Positions 7,080 to 13,544 of a stretch of 36,745 nucleotides of DNA are shown in pieces. The stretch comes from Candidatus Falkowella caecavicola. GTDB lineage: Bacteria; Bacillota; Clostridia; Oscillospirales; Ruminococcaceae. Within the stretch, counting starts at the first letter, position 1. Each line of letters begins with the position of its first letter. Where the stretch lies: NCBI GenBank assembly GCA_904420125.1, contig CAJFUK010000009.1, forward strand, positions 1-36,745, written 5' to 3'. Below the pieces are notes generated by a model. The model made no database searches, had not been told where the DNA came from, and saw only the letters and a list, made by a program, of their open reading frames with translations. The translations under genes and the position numbers were made by a program.

Positions 7080-7406
7080 ATGGTTATTAAATATTCGTTG
7101 ATTGGCAAACGAGTTGCTTCACGGCGCCGGCAGTTAAAATTAACGCAAGCCCAACTTGCTGAAAAAACAGAATTAACATCTAAATACATCTCAAATATTG
7201 AAACATCCCACTCACTCCCAAGCATTGAGAGTCTTATGCAATTATGTGCAGCGTTAGATGTAACCCCTAATTATTTATTATTTGGTATATCTGAGAAACA
7301 AGAAACCACAAAATTAGATGAGGTAAACCGTCTGCTTAGTACCTGTACTCCTCAACAGTTGGAAAAAGTAATTGAATTCATTGAATTTATAACGAACAGA
7401 TCGTAA
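7080..7406 (+). CDS. XRE-family HTH regulator 1
   Basis: 108 residues. The N-terminal HTH (about 6-60) reads IGKRVASRRRQLKLTQAQLAEKTELTSKYISNIET, the classical Cro/C1 pattern, followed by PSIESLMQLCAALDVTPNYLL. The short C-terminal helix region probably gives dimerisation. AAAGAGGGG lies 5 nt before the ATG and a TATAAT at 7057-7062 may be the -10 element. The local AT content is higher than in flanking housekeeping genes. Confidence 0.85.
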   Translation: MVIKYSLIGKRVASRRRQLKLTQAQLAEKTELTSKYISNIETSHSLPSIESLMQLCAALDVTPNYLLFGISEKQETTKLDEVNRLLSTCTPQQLEKVIEFIEFITNRS

Positions 7407-7423
7407 TACATCTGTTCGTTTTT
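7393..7423 (+). terminator. intrinsic terminator of XRE gene 1
   Basis: CGAACAGAT (7393-7401) pairs with ATCTGTTCG (7410-7418), followed by TTTTT. The stem contains the stop codon. Confidence 0.85.
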
Positions 7424-7561
7424 CATTTTAAACCAATAGCTTGAAAATTTATTTTTATAATATTATATCAAAATCAACTTAATTGTGCAATAGTTGTATA
7501 ATAACATTGTTTTAGCTTTTTATAATCCGTTATATCATTTTGGGAGAAAGGAGGCACGAAC

Positions 7562-7894
7562 ATGGAATTGTATACTATCGGTAAGAATATTCAACGCCTG
7601 AGGAAAGAGAAAGGATTCACACAGGAGGAGCTATCGGAAAGCGCTGGAATTTCAAAAAATCATTTATCCCGTATTGAAACGGGAACGGGCAGCATGTCTT
7701 TAGATTCCTTAATTGCGATCGCCAATGCGTTACATACGACCCCGGATCATATACTGATTGGTGAGTATGATATAACACCGGATCGTGCCTCATTGCTTAT
7801 TCGGGATAGGCTCAACGGCCTGACAAACGATGAAATATCCTACATAATGGAGGCCATAGATTTATTCCACAAGTTAAAGGTGAATAGAAAATAG
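7562..7894 (+). CDS. XRE-family HTH regulator 2
   Basis: 110 residues; AAAGGAGG precedes the ATG by 7 nt. The HTH is IGKNIQRLRKEKGFTQEELSESAGISKNHLSRIETGTGSMS, followed by LDSLIAIANALHTTPDHILIG. It is similar in length and layout to regulator 1 and lies 155 bp downstream behind a terminator. A TATAAT at 7497-7502 probably serves its promoter; two TTGTRYAAT-like direct repeats (7483-7491 and 7494-7502) overlap it and could be autoregulatory sites. Confidence 0.85.
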   Translation: MELYTIGKNIQRLRKEKGFTQEELSESAGISKNHLSRIETGTGSMSLDSLIAIANALHTTPDHILIGEYDITPDRASLLIRDRLNGLTNDEISYIMEAIDLFHKLKVNRK

Positions 7895-8003
7895 TATGCT
7901 TTAGAATATTTTTATATCTATTTTTTGCAAACGGAAATTGTGTAAAAGCTTAGAGTTGAAAAGTTATGTCCGATAATAATATATAGGAAGAAGATTTGAT
8001 TAA

Positions 8004-8330
8004 ATGTTTGAATGTGATGAAGATTTTGAGAATTTTATCGGAATCAGGCTGGCCAATCTCCGCGCACAAAAGATATATCTGCCCGTGATATGAGTTGATC
8101 GCTGGGAGCTTGCAGAGGGATGCATCCATCATATTGAAAATGGAAAAAACATGCTGTCTATGAAAGGGCTATTCTACATTTGTGAGTTTTTAGAAATCGC
8201 TCCCAAAGACTTTTTTGATGATCAAACAAAATCCCCGGAGTTACTTGCAGAAGTGATCAATGAATGTAAAGGATTGGACCGGCAATCGTTGAAGGGGTTA
8301 CTTGAATTTATCAGAAATATAAGGAAATAA
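8004..8330 (+). pseudogene. decayed XRE-family HTH regulator 3
   Basis: A 109-codon frame that starts MFECDEDFENFIGIRLANLRAQK and ends LLAEVINECKGLDRQSLKGLLEFIRNIRK is interrupted by TGA at 8091-8093. The HTH second helix is scrambled: between about 8073 and 8116 the expected ISARDMS-SLG sequence appears in a different frame, then the original frame resumes at GCIHHIENGKNMLSMKGLFYICEFLEIAPKDFFDD. A pair of compensating indels plus further point changes explains this. The ends are intact, so the loss looks recent. It is the third XRE gene in a row. Confidence 0.75.
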
Positions 8331-8361
8331 CGCCTCGCCATTTTTGAATGGGGAGGCGTTT
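8331..8361 (+). terminator. intrinsic terminator after the XRE pseudogene
   Basis: CGCCTC-G-CCAT pairs with ATGG-G-GAGGCG around a TTTTTGA loop, followed by a short TTT. Starts directly at the end of the decayed gene. Confidence 0.75.
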
Positions 8362-8520
8362 ACTGATCATCCGACAGTCACCGGCATCAGGGAAGGGGAA
8401 GAATTTGGTAAGGATTCACAGATTTTTGCTTTTGTCTGTTTTTATTTTTATATAAAGTTAAATTTTTCAGAAAATTAAAAATTTTTTTCAAAAAATACTG
8501 CTTTTTTCAAAAAAGTATGC

Positions 8521-8526
8521 TATAAT
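8521..8526 (+). promoter_or_regulatory. -10 element for tRNA-Arg
   Basis: Consensus TATAAT 21 bp before the mature tRNA start. No good -35 at 17 bp; the upstream region is A/T-tract rich. Confidence 0.5.
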
Positions 8527-8547
8527 AGATAAAGTTTCTTGAGGCAT

Positions 8548-8624
8548 GCGCCCGTAGCTCAGTTGGATAGAGCGTTAGACTCCGACTCTAAAGGCCGCTG
8601 GTTCGAATCCAGTCGGGCGCACCA
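8548..8624 (+). tRNA. tRNA-Arg (anticodon CCG)
   Basis: Cloverleaf of 77 nt: acceptor GCGCCCG/CGGGCGC, D-stem GCTC/GAGC, anticodon stem TTAGA/TCTAA with 7-nt loop CTCCGAC (anticodon CCG, reads CGG), T-arm CTGG-TTCGAAT-CCAG, and an encoded ACCA end. It lies upstream of argS in the same direction. Confidence 0.95.
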
Positions 8625-8625
8625 C

Positions 8626-8660
8626 ATCTGCGGTGAGCAAGTCGCGCACCGCAGATTTTC
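8626..8660 (+). terminator. hairpin-T terminator 1 after tRNA-Arg
   Basis: ATCTGCGGTG (8626-8635) pairs with CACCGCAGAT (8647-8656), followed by TTTT. Two nt after the CCA end. Confidence 0.8.
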
Positions 8661-8721
8661 TATATTTGAAGCTTTTCTGCCCGTGTTTGTAGCGGGTATC
8701 CTTTTTGCAGCGTAAACCCAC

Positions 8722-8757
8722 ACCTGCGGTGGGTAAATCATGCACCGCAGGTTTTTC
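8722..8757 (+). terminator. hairpin-T terminator 2 (copy of terminator 1)
   Basis: ACCTGCGGTG (8722-8731) pairs with CACCGCAGGT (8743-8752), followed by TTTTT. Compensatory change T/A to C/G relative to terminator 1 at the second stem pair, so pairing has been kept. Confidence 0.75.
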
Positions 8758-8824
8758 TATTTTCAGGCTTTTTGGCCTGCGCCGGAGTGGGACATCTTTT
8801 TGTAACGCAATCCCGCCAGTCAGG

Positions 8825-8857
8825 GCCTGGAGCCACTTCGTGCTCCAGGCTTTTTTT
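8825..8857 (+). terminator. strong terminator-like hairpin just upstream of argS
   Basis: GCCTGGAGC (8825-8833) pairs with GCTCCAGGC (8842-8850) over a loop containing TTCG, followed by seven T. Only 55 bp separate it from the argS ATG and I see no good promoter in that space, so it could be an attenuator for argS. Confidence 0.75.
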
Positions 8858-8912
8858 ATTTCCAGGATATGATGGCCCTGGCGTTGTGATCAGGGCGGAT
8901 GGAGGTCTATAT

Positions 8913-10673
8913 ATGCAGACAATCACAAAAATTTTGACAGAAATTGTCGAAGGGGCTTTTGCAGCCTGCGGCTATGAAAGCCGATTGGGCGCTGTTTCCA
9001 CATCGGATCGGCTGGATCTTTGCCAATTTCAGTGCAACGGCGCATTCGATGGGGCCAAACTCTATCATAAAGCCCCTTTTATGATTGCGGAAGAGGTTGC
9101 AGCCAAATTGCAGGAAAACAGTATATTGGAAAAAGCAGAGGCGGTTCGGCCGGGGTTCATTAACCTGACGCTCAAAGACAGTTACCTGCTTTCTTATGCG
9201 GCCCAGATTGCAGCGGATCAAAATGCAGGGATTCCACAGGCCGAACAGGAAGAAACCATCATACTGGACTACGGCGGGCCGAATGTGGCCAAGCCGCTGC
9301 ATATCGGACATCTGCGTTCTGCCATTATCGGGGAGTCTTTAAAGCGGCTGGCCAGGGCAACCGGCAGAAAGGCTCTCGGCGATATTCATTTGGGAGATTG
9401 GGGCTTGCAGATCGGGCTGGTCATTGCCGAACTGGAAGAACGCAACCCGGACTGGAAATGTTTTGCCGATGATTTTTGCCCGGAAACCGATTCGGTCCCT
9501 GCGCTGGATACAGACACACTGAGCGAAGTTTATCCGTTTGCCAGCAAAAAGAGCAAAGAAGATGAAGCCTTTAAGAAAAAGGCACAGGCTGCTACCTATG
9601 ATTTGCAGAGCGGGCGGCCCGGCTATATGGCTCTTTGGAAAGAAATCATGCGGGTTTCTGTCGATGATCTCAAACGCAACTATGAAAAACTGAATGTGTA
9701 CTTTGACTTGTGGTATGGAGAAAGCGACGCTGAACAGTATGTCAACACTTTGGTGGAGCTGTTGCAAGACAAGGGGCTGTTATATGAAAGCGACGGCGCG
9801 CAGGTTGTGGATGTGGCCGAAGAGTCGGATAAGGCGCCGATGCCTCCGGTGATCATTAAAAAGTCCGATCATTCCAGTATTTATGCGACGACCGACCTTG
9901 CAACGCTGATCCAACGGCAGAAAGATTTTGCGCCGGACCAGATCTGGTATATCGTGGATAAACGGCAGAGCCTTCATTTTTCTCAGGTGTTCCGCTGCGC
10001 GCGGAAGGCGGGAATTGTGCCGGAACAGACAGCATTGGAGTTTTTAGGGTTCGGCACCATGAACGGCAGCGATGGAAAACCCTATAAGACACGGGATGGC
10101 GGCGTGATGCGGCTGGCGGACCTGATCGAGACGGTGACAACGGCAGCTTATGATAAAATGAGCGGGTCGGGGTTTGTTTCAGAAGAAGATCAGCAGGAGA
10201 TTGCTGAAAAAGTAGGCATTGCTGCCATTAAATTTGGAGATTTGATCAATCATCGGTCAAAAGACTATATTTTTGATATAGACAAATTCCTCTCTTTTGA
10301 GGGCAAGACCGGTCCTTACATCCTGTATACCATTACCAGGATCCATTCGATCCTGAACAAGGCCGGTGTGAATCCGGACGCCGAGATCACGATGTCCGGT
10401 GTCTACAGCGATCTGGAACGTGAGCTGTTGCTGACAATCGCGCTGACTGGAGAGGTATTCCAGCATGCGGTAGAGGAGAAGGCGCCTAACTATCTCTGCG
10501 AAAATGTGTACCAGCTGGCTTCCGTATTCTCAAAATTTTATCATGACCACCATATCCTTACCGAATCTGATCCAGAGAAGAAAAACACATGGCTTGCGCT
10601 CAGTATGCTGACCAGAAAGCTGCTTCTCAAGCATCTGGAGGTTCTGGGGATTGAGGCGGTTGACCATATGTAG
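8913..10673 (+). CDS. argS: arginyl-tRNA synthetase
   Basis: 586 residues, usual length for the class I ArgRS family. The N-terminal Add1 domain (about 1-100) is followed by the ATP-binding HIGH motif as KPLHIGHLRSAIIGESL (about 130-146), the Rossmann insertion with YATTDLATL and DQIWYIVDKRQSLHF, and the C-terminal DALR anticodon-binding domain with YTITRIHSI and the terminal YHDHHIL...ALSMLTRKLLLKHLEVLGI. It charges tRNA-Arg with arginine; a tRNA-Arg gene lies 290 bp upstream. I chose the ATG at 8913 because GGAGG lies 7 nt before it; the frame is open further upstream through the terminator hairpin, which is not coding. Confidence 0.95.
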   Translation: MQTITKILTEIVEGAFAACGYESRLGAVSTSDRLDLCQFQCNGAFDGAKLYHKAPFMIAEEVAAKLQENSILEKAEAVRPGFINLTLKDSYLLSYAAQIAADQNAGIPQAEQEETIILDYGGPNVAKPLHIGHLRSAIIGESLKRLARATGRKALGDIHLGDWGLQIGLVIAELEERNPDWKCFADDFCPETDSVPALDTDTLSEVYPFASKKSKEDEAFKKKAQAATYDLQSGRPGYMALWKEIMRVSVDDLKRNYEKLNVYFDLWYGESDAEQYVNTLVELLQDKGLLYESDGAQVVDVAEESDKAPMPPVIIKKSDHSSIYATTDLATLIQRQKDFAPDQIWYIVDKRQSLHFSQVFRCARKAGIVPEQTALEFLGFGTMNGSDGKPYKTRDGGVMRLADLIETVTTAAYDKMSGSGFVSEEDQQEIAEKVGIAAIKFGDLINHRSKDYIFDIDKFLSFEGKTGPYILYTITRIHSILNKAGVNPDAEITMSGVYSDLERELLLTIALTGEVFQHAVEEKAPNYLCENVYQLASVFSKFYHDHHILTESDPEKKNTWLALSMLTRKLLLKHLEVLGIEAVDHM

Positions 10674-10902
10674 CAGCTATTTCCGCGCCCGGCCGGTGAT
10701 AAAATTTCAGAAGCGGCACCATGGATACGAAACGCCTTTTGTCCATTTTAAAAATAAAATATTCTAAAAAGATCCAAAAAAAAGACAAAATTTTGATGAA
10801 ATAATCATAGATCCTTAGTTGTAAATATGTTACTATAAAAACTGAAAAAGTATCTATACTGTCTAAGTACAGGAAACTGGTTGTATAAAAGGAGTGGTAT
10901 CA

Positions 10903-11928
10903 GTGCGCGAAGCATTAACAAGAGAACAGGTAGCTATGGCGGTTGAACGCAGAGGCTGCGAAGGAATCCCGGTTATGATGGGAAAATGGTGGGGAAATGG
11001 ACTCGTAGACAAATACGGAAACGCCCTGCTGGATATGGCAAAGGAATATCCGGATGATATTTGTGAACTCTGGTATATGGAGCCGGGGTTTGACAAATCT
11101 CCCAACAGCAACCCGGAATATCGGATGGGCTATCGGAATGACTATTCTCAATTTGAAACACACAGCATCGGTGAGTCTGTTGTTCTGCTTCCTGATTGGG
11201 ATGAACTGGATCAGTTCCTCGAACATTTTCCGGATCCGAACGAGCCGGGTAATTTTGACTGGGTTTATGATCAGGTCAAAAAAGCCAACGGCCGTTATAC
11301 CATTGGCTGCTGGTGGCGCCTGTTCCATGAACGGTTCTGGGCCATTCGGGGTATGGAAAATCTGATGATGGATTATTATGACAATATGGATGGGCTTAAG
11401 AAACTCGGTCATAAGCTCATCGAGTTCTACAAGGTCATTATTGACAGATATGCGGAGGTCGGCTGTGACGCAATTTTCACTTCCGACGACCTTGGCCATC
11501 AGCAGGGACCCATGATGTCCCCGGCTACGTTTGAAGAACTTTATCTGCCGCTTTATAAGGAAATTGCCGCATATATTCATTCGAAAGGCATGCGGTTTTT
11601 CCTCCACTCCTGTGGCGATAATACGCTTTTGCTGGATATGCTGATCGAAGCGGGCTTGGATGTTTTCCATCCGGTACAGAAAGGCTGCATGGATATGGAT
11701 GAAACCGCTCAAAAATTTAAGGGCAAGATCTCTTTCCTTGCCGGTGTGGATGTACAGCAGCTGCTGATGGTCGGGACTCCGGAAGAAGTACGCAAGGAAA
11801 TCCGCCATATGAAAGATACTTTTAATACCCCGAATGGTGGGCTGCTGCTTGCAATGGGTAACGGAATTATGCCGGATGCGCCTCTGGAAAATATTAAGGC
11901 GGCATTGGATGAAATGTATTGTATGTAG
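10903..11928 (+). CDS. UroD/MtaA-family methyltransferase homologue A
   Basis: 341 residues from a GTG start; AAAGGAG lies 8 nt before it. The uroporphyrinogen-decarboxylase TIM-barrel fold is recognised by DRYAEVGCDAIFTSDDLGHQ, SPATFEELYLPLYKE, FFLHSCGDN (His235, Cys237) and ISFLAGVDVQQLL. MtaA-type methyltransferases bind zinc through His-x-Cys plus a late Cys; here the late position is GNGIMPDAP (319-327), with no cysteine. It therefore either binds zinc differently or does not methylate a thiol. It is transcribed toward the minus-strand methyltransferase genes, with a shared bidirectional terminator between them. Substrate unknown. Confidence 0.8.
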   Translation: MREALTREQVAMAVERRGCEGIPVMMGKWWGNGLVDKYGNALLDMAKEYPDDICELWYMEPGFDKSPNSNPEYRMGYRNDYSQFETHSIGESVVLLPDWDELDQFLEHFPDPNEPGNFDWVYDQVKKANGRYTIGCWWRLFHERFWAIRGMENLMMDYYDNMDGLKKLGHKLIEFYKVIIDRYAEVGCDAIFTSDDLGHQQGPMMSPATFEELYLPLYKEIAAYIHSKGMRFFLHSCGDNTLLLDMLIEAGLDVFHPVQKGCMDMDETAQKFKGKISFLAGVDVQQLLMVGTPEEVRKEIRHMKDTFNTPNGGLLLAMGNGIMPDAPLENIKAALDEMYCM

Positions 11929-11978
11929 TCGGGCCGCTGGAAGCGTCTGATATGTGATATTGCATGGATATAAGTTTA

Positions 11979-12011
11979 AAGCGCCTGTTCGCTGACCGCG
12001 AACAGGCGCTT
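11979..12011. terminator. bidirectional terminator between convergent methyltransferase-cluster genes
   Basis: Perfect 14-bp stem AAGCGCCTGTTCGC / GCGAACAGGCGCTT with a 5-nt loop. T-rich on both sides, although neither tract is long. Confidence 0.8.
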
Positions 12012-12047
12012 GTATTTATGCGATAACCTATGCATCGTCCTCCGGCG

Positions 12048-12371
12048 TCAATCCTGGTGCCAGACTTCTTCCATACTGGCCCACCATTCTCCTTCTTTTC
12101 GATCTTCCAGAGGGGACTGGCAGGGCTTGCAGACAGACCACCATTCCTGGTTTTTGGGGTCTTCCGCCATTTTTTTCATATCTGCTTCAAAGTCATCCCC
12201 GATATACTCATAATAGGCAAAAAGCTGTCCATTACGATAAAAAATGGTATAGTTGCGGATATTGCAGGCATATATCAGCGCTTCGATTTCCGGCCAGATT
12301 TTTTTGTGCAGAGCAAAATATTTTTCCTGGCATTCGGGTTTTAGATCAATTATTTCAGCAATCCGTTTCAT
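12048..12371 (-). CDS. L-rhamnose mutarotase-like protein (RhaM family)
   Basis: 107 residues, the full RhaM length. The active-site pair of E. coli RhaM (Tyr18, His22) is present at the same positions in KYFALHKKIWPE, and the EWW motif (75-77) and the final SMEEVWHQD tail also match. RhaM interconverts anomers of L-rhamnose. Here there are no isomerase, kinase or aldolase genes for rhamnose; instead it ends a methyltransferase operon, 53 bp after homologue B. It may act on the sugar part of a methylated substrate or be a fold relative with another role; both are inference. Confidence 0.82.
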   Translation of the reverse strand: MKRIAEIIDLKPECQEKYFALHKKIWPEIEALIYACNIRNYTIFYRNGQLFAYYEYIGDDFEADMKKMAEDPKNQEWWSVCKPCQSPLEDRKEGEWWASMEEVWHQD

Positions 12372-12424
12372 ATGATTTCTCCTCTATACAAATCATGTGT
12401 TTCAGTCCGTCCGTTGCGACGTTT

Positions 12425-13468
12425 TTATCCCCGATCCCGTACGGCGCGAACCATTGCTTCAACATTTTGAACCGGTACATCCGGCAGAATCGCTTCGTGG
12501 CTGGGAGAAAGAACCAGACCCGTTGGGAACAGGTCGAGCAGTTCGGAAGCTCGCTGATAAACTGCGTCTGGAGTTCCATTGACCAGCAGTTCCTGCGCGT
12601 CCAGTCCGCCGCAGAAAGCAACCTGATTTCCAAAATTTTCTTTCAGCCGTTCCGGTTCCATATTGCGCGCCAGCGCCTGAATCGGATGGATCACATCCGC
12701 GCCGCAGGCGATCAGATCCGGAATCACATCAAAAACAGAACCACAGGAGTGGTGAACGACGGTTACGCCATAACTATGCGCCTGTTCAATCATCTGCCGG
12801 GTACCGGAAAAGACAAATTCCCGCAGATCTTCCGGGGAAGTCATCAAGCCGTTTTGGGTTCCAAAATCGTTTCCGATCAGGATTGCGTCCAGCTGTCCTT
12901 TGGTTTCCTCCAGAAAAATCTGGTTTGCCTGGAGGTAAAATTCGGTGATCCGGTTGATGACGGCTTCAAAACATTCCGGCTGTAGTTTCATAGTGATCAG
13001 GGCATCTTCCATCCCAAAGGCCTCAAACGCGAGCTGAAAATGAGAAGCCCAAAGCACTCCCATGATCGCACGGTCTTTCGGCGCTTCCGCCATCTGTCGA
13101 CGGATCGCTTCGCGGTCAATATATTGCGCGGGGTCCGGCCAGTCAAAACGGTCGATTTCTGACGGATCTTCCATTCCGGCAAAAAATCCCGGCTGGGTCA
13201 ACGTTCGCTCTGCAGAAGACTCTGTATGCTCCAAAAACATGCTGAATTTAAACGGGTCTTCAATCAGATCGGACACGGGAGAATGATAGGGACAGATCAC
13301 AGTCCAGATATCATCATCCACAATTTTTTTCAATCCCTGAAAGTCTTTCGCACCAAAATGTTTCAGAAGCGCAGGCAAGGCCGCATCTGTAGGCAGGCCC
13401 AGCCAGAATGCCGGGCGATCCACTGATTCCCGATGAATCGTTTTATAAAACCGTTCTCTCTTATCCAT
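12425..13468 (-). CDS. UroD/MtaA-family methyltransferase homologue B
   Basis: 347 residues. It begins MDKRERFYKTIHRESVDRPAFW, typical of UroD-like proteins of catabolic loci. Later motifs are ILIGNDFGTQNGLMTSPEDLREFV, VVHHSCGSVFDVIPDL (His240, Cys242), ADVIHPIQ and FCGGLDAQELL. The third zinc-ligand position reads SPSHEAILPD with His324 in place of the MtaA cysteine. Probably transfers a methyl group to or from the corrinoid protein, but the acceptor is unknown. Lies 76 bp after the activator gene and before the RhaM-like gene in one minus-strand unit. Confidence 0.82.
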   Translation of the reverse strand: MDKRERFYKTIHRESVDRPAFWLGLPTDAALPALLKHFGAKDFQGLKKIVDDDIWTVICPYHSPVSDLIEDPFKFSMFLEHTESSAERTLTQPGFFAGMEDPSEIDRFDWPDPAQYIDREAIRRQMAEAPKDRAIMGVLWASHFQLAFEAFGMEDALITMKLQPECFEAVINRITEFYLQANQIFLEETKGQLDAILIGNDFGTQNGLMTSPEDLREFVFSGTRQMIEQAHSYGVTVVHHSCGSVFDVIPDLIACGADVIHPIQALARNMEPERLKENFGNQVAFCGGLDAQELLVNGTPDAVYQRASELLDLFPTGLVLSPSHEAILPDVPVQNVEAMVRAVRDRG

Positions 13469-13544
13469 ATGTTTTCCTCCAAAAGTTGTCTGCCTTCTTG
13501 TATTCCATTATAGAGACTGGCACACAAAAAGTCAATCTGTGGTT

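Larger units (their letters stand above)
8625..8815 (+). repeat. diverged tandem duplication (about 96 bp) in the tRNA-Arg/argS gap
   Basis: Segments 8625-8718 and 8720-8815 align along their length: each has a CTGCGGTG...CACCGCAG hairpin, TTTTCTAT, an AGGCTTTT-like stretch, then a conserved ATC-CTTTTTG-AACG-AA-CCC tail. They differ at roughly a third of the positions by eye. Confidence 0.6.

Noticed and set aside
8559-8741. Minus-strand frame containing DSNQRP-like text
   Set aside because: It is the reverse complement of the tRNA-Arg gene, a common false ORF.
8625-8912. T-box or other amino-acid riboswitch before argS
   Set aside because: No T-box core (AGGGTGG-type) or specifier-loop architecture seen; only simple hairpins.
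12395-12985. 196-codon plus-strand frame opposite homologue B
   Set aside because: Antisense to a clear UroD-family gene; no ribosome site and low-complexity composition.
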